From positions 1 to 64,000 of the forward strand of contig JAFGMO010000028.1 in assembly GCA_016927475.1 (NCBI GenBank): a stretch of 64,000 bases of DNA. The letters run 5' to 3'. The notes below the pieces were generated by a model. That model worked only from the letters and a program-made list of their open reading frames with translations, had not been told where the DNA came from and did not search any database. The DNA comes from Candidatus Aminicenantota bacterium (GTDB lineage Bacteria; Acidobacteriota; Aminicenantia; Aminicenantales; Aminicenantaceae). The position numbers and the translations under genes are program-made. Of this stretch, positions 1 to 9,332 are shown in pieces (the first letter of the stretch is position 1; each line of letters opens with the position of its first letter).

Positions 1-92
1 TGAGGGGTCTTACAGATAAAATGTTGATAAATCCAGTCATTTCAATATATTATGGCGAAAAAAAATGATTATCTCTGAAACTCCTGTCAAAT

Positions 93-305
93 AAATGGTG
101 ATTTTTGTAAAAATTGATAATGAAACATTTTCCATGACCGTTTTCAAGAAAATGTCGGCCATATTTACCCTTTATGCGAGCCGATCTCACCGCATCTGTT
201 TTGTTGCAGCCTGTTCGCGGTGCCTACGAGCACAGCTTCACAGGCTGTCGCCTCACATCTACGGCAAGCTTGGCTCGTGAATAAGGCAGGTTAACCTGCC
301 TTATT
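93..305 (+). repeat. Palindromic dispersed element, copy A
   Basis: First of a family of related intergenic elements in this window (see also 6165, 31813, 42706, 51190, 53064). It shares with the copies at 42.8 and 51.3 kb a stretch around ACATTTTCC...GAAAATGT (itself a hairpin), then TCGGCCATATTTACCCTT, then a core bounded by CGAGCC (about 175) and GGCTCG (about 272). The central stem pairs CAGCCTGT (207-214) with ACAGGCTG (240-247). The copy ends in a perfect 26-nt palindrome at 280-305 containing GGCAGGTTAACCTGCC. The left end is degenerate, and the gene it would follow lies outside the window. I see no gene in positions 1-483. Positions 306-483 are the leader of the sigma factor gene, with no motif I can call. 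Confidence 0.75.
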
Positions 306-483
306 TTCAAAACGAACCTGCACCGTAAAAAACTAAAAAAATGACCAAACGTATATATAAACAGATGTATACAACATTCATCACCCGGCTTGTCTGGATG
401 ACCCGAGAAAATTATTCCCTAGTTATCCCATCTGAATGCAACAAAACAGACGCATTGTGCGTTATATATATCGGGAGAATAAA

Positions 484-1995
484 ATGAAAGGCAACTGGTT
501 GAGTCCCCCGTCTTTGAAGAATGGAGAGGACGAAGAAAATGAATTAAACATTCAGGCTGAAACCGACTCTCAGGAAATGATGGAAGACCTTCTCGATGAT
601 CATCCCGGACCATCCCGAGACGCGGATACTCAGCTGATTCAAGAATTAAAAGCCGGCCGTAACCATTTTTCAGACTCTTCACATATTTCACTCGCCGGAG
701 ATCCCGTACGGCTCTATCTCCGGGAAATCGGCCGTGTTCCCCTATTAACCCGGAAGCAAGAAATCGGCCTGGCCAAACAGATGGAAAAGGGCCGGAAAAA
801 AATCACCAAGGCGGTATTCAAGACGGAAACCGGTCTTCGTTATCTTTATAAAATCGAAGAAATAATCAAAAAAAATCCTTATCTCATCGGAAAATATTTT
901 GATGTTTCGGAAGATAAAACGGACAAGATATTTCATCTTTTCAAAAAAATTCATGTGCTCCACCGGAATATCCATTCTCTTTCCCGTTTTGAAAAATATT
1001 CATTCCGTCGAGGTAGATACATTCAGCAAATCATTCACCTTGTCGAGGAGATGAATCTTCATCCCGAACAATGGGATAATATGATCACGCGGTTCTGCCG
1101 CAAGATTAAAAGAAAAAATTTTCTTACAAATGCCATAAATAAAACCGTATCCAAACAGCGAAAAAAAATTCAAAACAAAATCCAGGACATTAATGAAGAA
1201 ATCGGTCCCGATACCCAGGCTGTATATTCTCTTCTGCATGAAATATACGCGGGGAAAATGATGTACGACCAGGCTAAAAGCGAGATGGTCCGCGCCAACC
1301 TTCGTCTGGTCGTATCGATCGCCAAGAAATATATTAACCGTGGTGTCAGCTTTATCGACCTCATCCAGGAAGGAAACATGGGATTGATGCGTGCGGTCGA
1401 AAAATTTGAATACCGGCGCGGCCACAAGTTGTCTACCTACGCCACCTGGTGGATAAGGCAGGCCATCACCCGCTCTTTGGCCGACCAATCCCGGACAGTC
1501 CGTCTTCCCGTGCACATGGTAGAAACCATACAAAAGTTCCGCCGGATCACGAACACACTCATCCATGATAAAGGAAGGGATCCCACTCCCTTGGAAACGG
1601 CCAAAATCATGAATCTTCCTGAAGAAAGAATCCGGGATATTGCTGAAATCACACAGGAAATGGTTTATCTCGACAGTCCGGTAGGGACTGGATTTGATAC
1701 GTCTTACAGCGATTTTATTCGAGATGAAGATATAGATCCTCCTGAGGAAACCGCTATCAGGTCCCTGCTCAAAGAACGACTCAAAGAAGCTTTCGATGTT
1801 TTGTCAGAACGGGAGGCGGAAATACTCCGCCTTCGTTTCGGACTTGAAGGAAGACGTGAGCATACCCTGGAAGAGGTGGGACACAAATTTCATGTAACCC
1901 GGGAGCGTATTCGACAGATTGAAGCCAAAGCGCTGAGAAAACTAAAAAGATCTTCTAAGAGTCAGACGTTGAGGTCTTTTGCCGCCAAAAACTAA
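484..1995 (+). CDS. rpoD: RNA polymerase sigma factor, RpoD/SigA type
   Basis: Sigma-70 family factor that directs RNA polymerase to promoters. The ATG at 484 is chosen because GGGAG lies 6-7 bases upstream. An in-frame ATG at 436 has no such site and would add 16 residues. Product 503 aa. Region 1.2 is at about 68-104 (PVRLYLREIG). A poorly conserved basic spacer follows. Region 2 is at about 265-334 (ANLRLVVSIAKKY, DLIQEGNMGLMRAVEKF, STYATWWIRQAI), region 3 at about 344-424, and region 4 at about 429-494 with a helix-turn-helix (TLEEVGHKFHVTRERIRQIE). All regions of a primary sigma factor are present, including the TYATWWIRQA stretch that reads the -10 element. The spacer and acidic N-terminus are shorter than in proteobacterial RpoD. 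A second primary-like sigma elsewhere in the genome cannot be excluded. It converges with the trehalose module 48 bases downstream. Confidence 0.9.
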   Translation: MKGNWLSPPSLKNGEDEENELNIQAETDSQEMMEDLLDDHPGPSRDADTQLIQELKAGRNHFSDSSHISLAGDPVRLYLREIGRVPLLTRKQEIGLAKQMEKGRKKITKAVFKTETGLRYLYKIEEIIKKNPYLIGKYFDVSEDKTDKIFHLFKKIHVLHRNIHSLSRFEKYSFRRGRYIQQIIHLVEEMNLHPEQWDNMITRFCRKIKRKNFLTNAINKTVSKQRKKIQNKIQDINEEIGPDTQAVYSLLHEIYAGKMMYDQAKSEMVRANLRLVVSIAKKYINRGVSFIDLIQEGNMGLMRAVEKFEYRRGHKLSTYATWWIRQAITRSLADQSRTVRLPVHMVETIQKFRRITNTLIHDKGRDPTPLETAKIMNLPEERIRDIAEITQEMVYLDSPVGTGFDTSYSDFIRDEDIDPPEETAIRSLLKERLKEAFDVLSEREAEILRLRFGLEGRREHTLEEVGHKFHVTRERIRQIEAKALRKLKRSSKSQTLRSFAAKN

Positions 1996-2028
1996 TATAT
2001 TGGCAAGACAAACTTACAGCTTCGTCCA

Positions 2029-2046
2029 TGATAAAGGCTTTTATCA
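2029..2046. terminator. Small AT-rich hairpin between convergent genes
   Basis: TGATAAA (2029-2035) and TTTATCA (2040-2046) pair around a GGCT loop and include the GH65 stop codon. It lies in the 48-base gap between the convergent sigma factor and GH65 genes. The stem is AT-rich and no long T run follows, so it is only a weak terminator candidate. Confidence 0.3.
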
Positions 2047-4446
2047 GATTTTGAACTCTTTAATCTCGCCGGATTTCAAAAGGCAGATTTTTTCTCCGCA
2101 TCCCAGCTTGATGGGCACGGCTTTTGTCCGAAGAGATTCTATCCTTAGTTTGTTATGAGAAATTTCGATGTAAAGCGACTGGCCCCTGTACCGAATGAAA
2201 AAATTTTCTTTTTTGATATTATCCGGCAGATAGGGATTGAACAAAAGCATATCTTCACGTGTTTCGATTCCAGGGTAACACCGCTGTAAAATATCCAGGG
2301 TTCCGGCCATCGCCCCTAGATGGATACCCTCTGGTGTCGTTCCCCCTTGAATATCGGCCACATCGCTTTTTAGAGCTTCATTGAACAGATCCCAGGAGCG
2401 GGTTCTTTCCGAACGTGCCAAAACCCATGAATGAACCACACGGCTCAGCGTCGACCCATGAGAAGTTCTCTTTATATAATATGAAATATTTTTAGGGATT
2501 ATTTCCCGGTCAAATTCATATTTCAATTGGCGAAAAATATCTTCCAATTCTTCCGCTGAAAAAAGATAAAAAAGCATAAGAACATCGGCCTGCTTTGAAA
2601 CCTGATATATGTTCGGAGAGTCCCCTTCTGCCTCAAGAATCCGATCAAGCCGTTGGATATCGCCGTATTTTTTTTCATAACCCTCCCAGTCAAATTCTTT
2701 GAGCTTTTCATATCCCTCGAACTGGCTTATGATGCCGTTTTTTTGGATTGGAACATACATCTTCTTTCTGATATCATCCCACCTGTTGAGTTCATCGCTG
2801 CTCAGGCAAATCGATTCACAGAGCTCTTCCATCCTATTCTCATCCAAAATATCAAAAAGCTCCAAGGCTTTGTTCAGAACCCATACGGCCAGAATGTTGG
2901 TATAGGCGTTGTTATTCAATCCGGGTTGGGAGCTTTCAGGGTAAGCATCATGATACTCGTCCGGCCCCATGACCTTTCTCATCTCGTACCGTTTCCGCTT
3001 TGGATTGTATTCGGCCAGACTCGACCACATTCGAGCGACTTCCAGGATCACTTCCGCTCCATAAAAGGCAAGAAATTCCAGGTCGCGGGTTACCTGGTAA
3101 TATTTCCAGATATTATAGACAATAGCGGCATTGACATGGCGCTGCAGGCGAGAATTATCCGGAATCCACCTTCCCGATTTCGGGTTGAGGTGAATACGCT
3201 GGCTTTCTTCCCTGCCGTTGCTGCCGCTTTGCCAGGGAAATAAAGCTCCTTTGAGATTTTCCTCCTTCGCCGCCGCCCTGGCTTCTTCAAGCCTCCTGTA
3301 CCTGTACATAAGAAGAGAACGGGTGATCTCAGGAACCCTGAGATTATAAAAAGGAAAGATGAAAAGCTCGTCCCAAAATATGTGTCCGCGGTAAGCCTCG
3401 CCGTGCCAGCCCCGAGCCGGCACTCCGGTATCCTGATGCATAGTATGAAAAGATGTTGTCTGCAAAATATGGAACGCATAGAGGTCTACAATAATATTTT
3501 GTTGGATGTGGTGATGGTCATCCTCAATTTCCATTTCAATATCAAAACGCTTCCATAAATTTTTCCAGCAGAGAATGTGAGATTTTAAAAGAACGCTGAA
3601 ACCGGGGGCTCTTTGAATGCTTTTTCGTGCCTCGAGGCCGCAATCCGAGATAGCCCGGTCCCGGGATGTGTACAGGCTAACAATCTTATCAACCCTCAAT
3701 TTTTGTCCTTTTTCCAACGCCATCTTAAAATATCGAGCGACATAACCCTTTTTTTCGACCGAATATCTTTCCAGGGAAGGAGTAACTCCTTCCAGAAAAA
3801 CATCTATCCTGGCGGATTGAGCGATCTCGATCCGGGATTGATTGGTCCGGACCTTGAGATGAATAGCCGTTTTTTCATATCCGGTTTCCAATGGTTCCAG
3901 ATGGCGGCGCCGGAGCTTCCTGTATCTTTTGACGCCGTTGTTGATGACCCTTCCATCCAGAGCGGAAATGATCTCCACGGTTCCCGACCAGTTTTCAGGG
4001 ACAAGAGTAAATCTCTGTCCGGCCAGATGGGGATTTTCCATATGGACAAAGCGCACATTGGTCAGGATAGACGTCCTCCCTTTTTTATCTTCGAAATGAA
4101 TCCTCCTTCTTAAAACCCCCTCGCGCATGTGAATTTCCTGCCTGAAATCCAGAATATTCACCTTCGCGAGGTCGAACCATTCTTCGTTCTCAATCCTGAA
4201 ATTCAAAGGAAGCCAATTTGGTATGTTGACCAGATCTTCGTTCTCGATTATTCTGCCTTTGATCTTGGTAGCCAGGCGGTTATATCCCCCGGCCAAGTAT
4301 GTTCCCGGATAGTGAATTCCGTCATCAACGGTTTCAGAGCCGGCGCCCCTTGTAGCGAAATAACCATTTCCCAAAGTACAAAGGGCTTCACGCAAACTTT
4401 CTTCCTCGGGATTATAATGACCATAAGCAAACATCCATACATGCAT
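2044..4446 (-). CDS. Glycoside hydrolase family 65 disaccharide phosphorylase
   Basis: GH65 proteins are mostly inverting phosphorylases that split alpha-linked glucose disaccharides (trehalose, maltose, kojibiose) with phosphate into glucose and beta-glucose 1-phosphate. The 800-residue length fits. The N-terminal super-sandwich domain covers about 1-290 (TLGNGYFATRG near 24-34). The (alpha/alpha)6 barrel follows, with the family signature WHGEAYRGHIFWDE at about 347-360 and the general acid Glu497 in GPDEYH. A small C-terminal beta domain closes the protein (PYLPDNIKK). There is no signal peptide, so it is cytoplasmic. It lies 31 bases downstream of the beta-phosphoglucomutase/trehalose-phosphatase gene on the same strand. 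That makes trehalose the most likely substrate. Kojibiose or trehalose 6-phosphate remain possible, since substrate cannot be read from sequence alone. Confidence 0.88.
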   Translation of the reverse strand: MHVWMFAYGHYNPEEESLREALCTLGNGYFATRGAGSETVDDGIHYPGTYLAGGYNRLATKIKGRIIENEDLVNIPNWLPLNFRIENEEWFDLAKVNILDFRQEIHMREGVLRRRIHFEDKKGRTSILTNVRFVHMENPHLAGQRFTLVPENWSGTVEIISALDGRVINNGVKRYRKLRRRHLEPLETGYEKTAIHLKVRTNQSRIEIAQSARIDVFLEGVTPSLERYSVEKKGYVARYFKMALEKGQKLRVDKIVSLYTSRDRAISDCGLEARKSIQRAPGFSVLLKSHILCWKNLWKRFDIEMEIEDDHHHIQQNIIVDLYAFHILQTTSFHTMHQDTGVPARGWHGEAYRGHIFWDELFIFPFYNLRVPEITRSLLMYRYRRLEEARAAAKEENLKGALFPWQSGSNGREESQRIHLNPKSGRWIPDNSRLQRHVNAAIVYNIWKYYQVTRDLEFLAFYGAEVILEVARMWSSLAEYNPKRKRYEMRKVMGPDEYHDAYPESSQPGLNNNAYTNILAVWVLNKALELFDILDENRMEELCESICLSSDELNRWDDIRKKMYVPIQKNGIISQFEGYEKLKEFDWEGYEKKYGDIQRLDRILEAEGDSPNIYQVSKQADVLMLFYLFSAEELEDIFRQLKYEFDREIIPKNISYYIKRTSHGSTLSRVVHSWVLARSERTRSWDLFNEALKSDVADIQGGTTPEGIHLGAMAGTLDILQRCYPGIETREDMLLFNPYLPDNIKKENFFIRYRGQSLYIEISHNKLRIESLRTKAVPIKLGCGEKICLLKSGEIKEFKI

Positions 4447-4477
4447 GCTTTATTACCTCATATTTCCATAATCCAGC

Positions 4478-6052
4478 CTAAGACATGATTTTTGTTATCG
4501 TTTCTAAAAATGCCTGAACCTCATCGGGATTATTCAACCTGTAATCCGCTGCCGTCGGCCGGTTTTCTTCCCCGACGACGATTCCCAGTCCCCTTCCCTG
4601 CAGACTCTGAAAAGCATCCTCATCCGTAAGGTCATCGCCGATGTATAACGGAAGAACACATGGAATATCCAGTCTCATCGAAGATAGAATCCAGAGAAGG
4701 GCTTTTCCTTTATTCCAGTCAAGGTCAGGCTGAACCTCAAATACTTTTTTTCCGTAGGATTTACGCATCTGGGGATACTTGCCTATGACTTTATTGACGC
4801 AGTCTTCGACATATTTGTAATCTTTCTTATCCACCAAACGGAAATGGACCGCGATGGAAAATTTTTTTTTCTCGACCAATGCTCCTTCTACATTGTTAAG
4901 CTTGTCACGAAGAAAATGTTCCGCTTTCTGCAATTGGGAATAAAATTCTTTTCCTTTTTGATATCCCATTCTTTCGCCTTGAGGCCCCATTATATCGAAA
5001 CCATGGCTTCCCGAGTATAAGATATGATCAAGTCCTACAAGATTCCGGACATCTTCCAAGTCTCTCCCGCTGACCACGGCTACGAAACACCTCTTCGTCA
5101 ATTCTTGGACTGTTTTTTTCATTTTGCTGCCGATGATGGCCAATTCCGGACGGGAAACAATAGGAGTTAATGTCCCGTCATAATCAAGGAATACAGCCGC
5201 CTTTTTCTCAACGAACAGGCTTCGAATTTTCTCTCCTTTCTCCAGGGCGGAACCTAACTCGGGGATGGGTCTTTTTTTTTGTTCTTTTTCTTTGACGATT
5301 TCAACTCTGCTAAGGTGGTCAATCAAACAACCGGCTCCATGTTTTATAAGTTCTTCCGGTTGTCCTTTCCGGTCAACACCGATAACACCGCCGAAATTCC
5401 CCCTTCTTCCGGCTTCGACACCGGCCTGGGCATCCTCGAATATGACAGCCCTGCCGGGCTTGACACCGCACCTCGCGGAAGCTTCCAAGAAGATGTCCGG
5501 ATTGGGTTTCCCTTTAAGATTTAATCTGGCTGCATCCACACCGTCGACCTTTACATCAAAAAACCCATCAATGCCGGCCGACTTGAGCACCTCCCGGCTG
5601 TTTTTACTGGAAGAGATAATAGCCTTCTTATACCCGTATTTTTTTAATGTTTGGAGCAGATTCTCCACGTTTGGAAAGACCTTTACCTTGTGTTTTTTCA
5701 GGTATTCTCTGAACATTTTGTTCTTGGCGTTTCCCAGGCCGCAGACGGTCTCCCTGCCGGGATCATCTTCAGGTTTACCCCATGGGATTTTTATCCCCCT
5801 GGATTGCAAAAAACTCTCAACTCCTTTATAACGGGGTTTGCCGTCGACATATCTGTTGTAATCCTCATTTTCGTCAAATGGTAAAAAATCCTTTCCCATT
5901 TTATCTTTCAGGTAACCATCGAACATTTTTTTCCAAACCGAGGCATGTACGACGGCTGTCTGAGTGATAACACCGTCAAGGTCAAAAAGTACGGCGTCAA
6001 AAGATGCTCTGGACAGGGATACTTTTTGGTATATTTTTTGCTTTTTTTTCAT
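4478..6052 (-). CDS. otsB: Fusion: beta-phosphoglucomutase-like HAD domain + trehalose-6-phosphate phosphatase
   Basis: Two HAD phosphatase-fold enzymes in one 524-residue cytoplasmic protein. Residues about 15-245 are beta-phosphoglucomutase-like: nucleophile pair Asp24/Asp26 (FDLDGV), Ser147-149 motif, Lys182 (GKPNPDIF) and acidic pair Glu206-Asp207 (FEDAQAG). Residues about 280-524 are OtsB-like: Asp290/Asp292 (FLDYDGTLTP), SGRDLEDV at 328-335, and the late acidic motif IGDDLTDEDAF. A likely route is trehalose 6-phosphate to trehalose (C-terminal half), phosphorolysis by the GH65 gene just downstream, then beta-glucose 1-phosphate to glucose 6-phosphate (N-terminal half). From memory, mycobacterial OtsB1 (Rv2006) carries the same three domains in one chain of similar total length, so this pair looks like its split form. 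Confidence 0.88.
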   Translation of the reverse strand: MKKKQKIYQKVSLSRASFDAVLFDLDGVITQTAVVHASVWKKMFDGYLKDKMGKDFLPFDENEDYNRYVDGKPRYKGVESFLQSRGIKIPWGKPEDDPGRETVCGLGNAKNKMFREYLKKHKVKVFPNVENLLQTLKKYGYKKAIISSSKNSREVLKSAGIDGFFDVKVDGVDAARLNLKGKPNPDIFLEASARCGVKPGRAVIFEDAQAGVEAGRRGNFGGVIGVDRKGQPEELIKHGAGCLIDHLSRVEIVKEKEQKKRPIPELGSALEKGEKIRSLFVEKKAAVFLDYDGTLTPIVSRPELAIIGSKMKKTVQELTKRCFVAVVSGRDLEDVRNLVGLDHILYSGSHGFDIMGPQGERMGYQKGKEFYSQLQKAEHFLRDKLNNVEGALVEKKKFSIAVHFRLVDKKDYKYVEDCVNKVIGKYPQMRKSYGKKVFEVQPDLDWNKGKALLWILSSMRLDIPCVLPLYIGDDLTDEDAFQSLQGRGLGIVVGEENRPTAADYRLNNPDEVQAFLETITKIMS

Positions 6053-6108
6053 GGAACCACTATAAATTCTTTTTATTTAAACAATCGAATGTATGAATAG
6101 TGTAAAAC

Positions 6109-6143
6109 AAAAAAGGCCCGGACGCAAAAACCGGGCCTTTTTT
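6109..6143. terminator. Strong bidirectional Rho-independent terminator
   Basis: AAAAAAGGCCCGG (6109-6121) pairs perfectly with CCGGGCCTTTTTT (6131-6143) around a 9-base loop, giving a 13-bp stem with T runs on either strand. It lies between the end of the 6.5-9.2 kb gene (after repeat copy B) and the start of the HAD-OtsB gene. It probably ends the transcript that carries copy B in its 3' UTR. Confidence 0.88.
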
Positions 6144-6164
6144 CCCGAACTCTATTTGTGTTTG

Positions 6165-6467
6165 TGAATACTGCAGGCTCGCCTGCTTTATTCACTATGA
6201 ATATTGCAGGCTTGCCTGCGTTATGCACGAGCCAAGCTTGCTGCAGCCGCGAGGCGACGGCGTGCGAAGCTGTGCTCCGCACCGCGAGTACGCCGCAACG
6301 AAGCAGATGCGGTGAGATCGGCTCGCCCGTAGGGTAAATTCGGACGACTATTTTTGATGATGTTTGTGGAAGTTGTGACATTTTTGATATTGATTGTAAA
6401 TATCACTAGAAGCCAGATTTTAATATAAATGTATGTTGTCGTCGTCCGAATTTATGAATACTGCGGG
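6165..6467 (-). repeat. Palindromic dispersed element, copy B
   Basis: Read on the minus strand it begins 7 bases after the TAG of the BNR protein gene with TATTCATAAATTCGG. The outer stem is perfect over 14 bp (6441-6454 with 6335-6348). The central stem pairs 6258-6263 (CGGCGT) with 6290-6295 (ACGCCG). The core is bounded by CGAGCC/GGCTCG. Two GCAGGC..GCCTGC palindromes (about 6171-6220) follow the right end. The 10-mer TGAATACTGC occurs at both edges (6165-6174 and 6455-6464). The apparent reading frames here are by-products of the palindrome. Together with the terminator at 6109 this fills the 415-base gap 6053-6467. Confidence 0.8.
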
Positions 6468-9194
6468 CTAGTACCAGTGATCCTTAAGTATCGACGCCTT
6501 TTTGACCATCTTTTTTCCGTCCACTTCGAGAATAAAGGTGTATTCCCCTAAAGGAGCCGGTGTGAAAACGAAGTTTATCCGGTCTTCGGTCAAACGGATA
6601 CCATAGGCGGCATATCGTTCGGCCATAGCCCGCATCCTTTTTTTCTGAGCTTCGTTTCTTTCCTCACGCTTATCCATATTCCAGAGTATTTTGTGAAGGC
6701 CGGAATCATTTTTTCCCTCCAGTTCCGCGAAAAGAACAGTTCCCTGGTATACGGAAAGTTTTACCTCGGAGGCTTTATTTTTGAGATAGTAATAAATAAC
6801 GAGCGCTTCCGGTTCACTCTCACCTTCAAAATTGGATGAACTCGAAGCCATATCCCGGGGGCTTATCCAGCGAACCTTGGACTCGATGTCGAACATATAG
6901 GCGGAGCTCTCAAGGACTTCAGGTGTCATCTGCTGCAGAGGCGTGATGTCGGCGATGAAAATTCCCCGTCCGTGCGTGGCCGCGACGAGATCGCTTTCTC
7001 GAGGATGGATGCAGAGGTCCTGAACCGGCTGAGTGGGCATGTTGTTTTTCATGGATGTCCAGTGGGCGCCACCATCGATCGAAACGTATATTCCAAATTC
7101 CGTGCCGACGAAAAGAAGATGGGGATTTTTGGGGTCTTCCCTGATGACGTTCACCGGTTCGTCGGGAAGGCTGCCGGCGATGGATGTCCAGGTTTCGCCG
7201 TAGTCTTCGGTTTTATAAACAAAAGCACGAAAGTCATCTCTCCGGTAGCCGGTGTAAGAGACATAGGCCCGGGCCGGATTATGGGGTGAAGCGGCCACAC
7301 GGCTTACCCAGTAGCCTGGATTTTCCTTAATATTGTCATTAAGCTTTTTCCATTTTTTTCCGCCGTTTTGCGTGACCCAAACATTTCCGTCGTCCGTTCC
7401 TACCCAGAGAAGCCCTTCCACAAGCGGTGATTCATCGATGGTGGTGATGGTGCAGTACTGAATGTTTCCGTCACCGCCTTTTCCCGTGGTCAGCTTGGAA
7501 GAATCGTTGGTCGTCAGGTCTTCGGATACTTCTTCCCAGTATTCGCCCCTGTAAGGGGATTTGACGAGGATATTTCCCCCATGGTAGATGACATCGCTGT
7601 TGTGCGGAGAGACGAGAATGGGAGCATTCCAGTTCCAGCGCAGGGCGGGTTTTTTCCGGCCATAGGCGATGGTCTTTCTCTCTCCCGTTTTCAAATCGAC
7701 CCTCTGCAGGGGGCCGAACTGGGACTCATTATATAGGAAACGGTTGGTTTCGGTATCAAAAACGTTGTACATCCCGTCTCCGCCTCCGACGCTCTGCCAA
7801 TCTTCGAGGCGGATGGGGCCGTAATCTCGTCTGGTGCTGGGACCGAGCCAGGAACCGTTATCCTGAAGGCCTCCGGCAACGTTATAGGGATAGGACATGT
7901 CCACCCCCACGGCATAAAACTGGGCCAGGGAAAGAAAATCGGGGTGATACCAGTTTTTTCCGCCGTCGTAGGTGACACCCATGCCGTGGTCGTATCCTAA
8001 AAGCATATGGAGCGAGTTTTCAGGATCGATCCACAGGGCATGGTCATCCCCTCCAAAGCGAAGAGGACGTCTCTGCCAGGTTTTTCCTCCGTCCCTTGTT
8101 CCCCATGAAGCAGCACTCAGAACATGAACGACTTTGTCGTCGTTGGGGTCGATATATATTCTTCCGTAATAATAACCCGGAGCTCCCCCGATGCTTTGGT
8201 CTTCGGGGCTTACTTTTTTCCAGGTTTCCCCGGCATCATCGGAACGGTAAACCTCACCATCGATCATTCCCCGGCTTGACTTTCCTTCACGCAGCTCTTT
8301 AAGCCGCTCTTCATCCGTTTTTCCTTTCTTATTGGCGTTTTCTATGCAGGCATAAAGAATATTCGGGTTGCGAAGGTATACGTCGATGCCGATCCGGCCG
8401 AGCATTCCTTCCGGAAGTCCGCCTCCCAGTTTTTTCCATGTTTTACCGCCGTCCGTCGTTTTATAGATTCGGCTTCCCGGCCCCCCCAGGTTGAAGGTCC
8501 AGGGTTTACGCTCTTTATCATAAGTGGCGGCATAAATAACATCAGGATTTTCGGGACTCATGGCCGCATCGACGACACCGATATTTTTCCCCTCAACAAC
8601 AACATCCAGGATTTTCGTCCAAGTTTTTCCGCCGTCCGTCGTTTTGTAAAGGCCTCTTTCCGGATTTTCAGAATAAAGATGTCCCAGGGCTGCCACATAG
8701 ACGATGTTCGGGTCCTCAAAATGAATGAGAATCCGGTCGATATGGTGGCTTTCCTTCAATCCCATGTTCTTCCATGTTTTTCCGGCGTCCGTCGATATAT
8801 ACATGCCGTCTCCCCAGTAAGCGCTTCGGGAGTTGTTGGCTTCACCTGTGCCGACCCAGATGATATTGGGATCGGAAGGAGCGACGGCGATATCCCCGAT
8901 GGAAAATACATTCTCATGGTCGAAAACCGGCTCAAAAGATTGTCCGTTGTTTGTCGTTTTCCATAATCCGCCCGAAGCGGTGGCGGCATAAAATGTATAC
9001 GGCTGCTGCCAGGGTACGGCAAAATCGACGAAACGTCCGCCTTGCCGTGTCGGGCCAATGTTCCGGTAGTTCATGCTTTTAAGCAGATTCTCCTTAATCT
9101 GCTGCCCGGATAATATGGAAGGGACAAGCATCAGAAAACAGAGAACCAGGCTGGTTAAGACCTCTTTTTTCAAAACATACCCTTTTTGTTTCAA
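6468..9194 (-). CDS. Exported BNR/Asp-box beta-propeller protein (sialidase/VPS10-like)
   Basis: Secreted protein of about 908 residues made of beta-propeller blades. Asp-box motifs (S/T-x-D-x-G-x-T-W) recur at least eight times: TDAGKTW, TTDGGKTW (twice), SDDAGETW, TQNGGKKW, TEDYGETW, SIDGGAHW. The hydrophobic N-terminus (LTSLVLCFLMLVPSILSG) is a signal peptide. I prefer the TTG start at 9194 because AAGGAG lies 6 bases upstream. An ATG at 9239 lacks a clear ribosome site and would put about 15 polar residues before the signal. The propeller resembles proteins annotated as glycosyl hydrolase BNR repeat or VPS10/sortilin-like. No sialidase active-site arginine triad can be assigned, so enzymatic activity is uncertain. 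A paralogue lies at 43008-46118. Confidence 0.8.
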   Translation of the reverse strand: MKQKGYVLKKEVLTSLVLCFLMLVPSILSGQQIKENLLKSMNYRNIGPTRQGGRFVDFAVPWQQPYTFYAATASGGLWKTTNNGQSFEPVFDHENVFSIGDIAVAPSDPNIIWVGTGEANNSRSAYWGDGMYISTDAGKTWKNMGLKESHHIDRILIHFEDPNIVYVAALGHLYSENPERGLYKTTDGGKTWTKILDVVVEGKNIGVVDAAMSPENPDVIYAATYDKERKPWTFNLGGPGSRIYKTTDGGKTWKKLGGGLPEGMLGRIGIDVYLRNPNILYACIENANKKGKTDEERLKELREGKSSRGMIDGEVYRSDDAGETWKKVSPEDQSIGGAPGYYYGRIYIDPNDDKVVHVLSAASWGTRDGGKTWQRRPLRFGGDDHALWIDPENSLHMLLGYDHGMGVTYDGGKNWYHPDFLSLAQFYAVGVDMSYPYNVAGGLQDNGSWLGPSTRRDYGPIRLEDWQSVGGGDGMYNVFDTETNRFLYNESQFGPLQRVDLKTGERKTIAYGRKKPALRWNWNAPILVSPHNSDVIYHGGNILVKSPYRGEYWEEVSEDLTTNDSSKLTTGKGGDGNIQYCTITTIDESPLVEGLLWVGTDDGNVWVTQNGGKKWKKLNDNIKENPGYWVSRVAASPHNPARAYVSYTGYRRDDFRAFVYKTEDYGETWTSIAGSLPDEPVNVIREDPKNPHLLFVGTEFGIYVSIDGGAHWTSMKNNMPTQPVQDLCIHPRESDLVAATHGRGIFIADITPLQQMTPEVLESSAYMFDIESKVRWISPRDMASSSSNFEGESEPEALVIYYYLKNKASEVKLSVYQGTVLFAELEGKNDSGLHKILWNMDKREERNEAQKKRMRAMAERYAAYGIRLTEDRINFVFTPAPLGEYTFILEVDGKKMVKKASILKDHWY

Positions 9195-9276
9195 TGCAGA
9201 CTCCTTCGTGTGATTTTTTTTGCGGGATGATGTAAACATGAATATTTATCTTAACGCAAAGGATTTCTCATGGCAA

Positions 9277-9319
9277 TAAAACTCTAATCTTTCATGGTGT
9301 ATGCAATACGAGAGTTTTA
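9277..9319 (-). terminator. Hairpin downstream of aminotransferase gene
   Basis: TAAAACTCT (9277-9285) pairs with AGAGTTTTA (9311-9319), a 9-bp stem with a long loop, 14 bases after the aminotransferase stop. There is no clean T run, so it is a weak terminator or a leader hairpin of the next gene. Confidence 0.3.
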
Positions 9320-9332
9320 CTGCGCTTGTTAT

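Noticed and set aside
93-280. Short frames of 60-100 codons within the palindromic elements
   Set aside because: They appear in differing frames at each copy, lack ribosome sites and follow the palindrome, so they are by-products of its composition.
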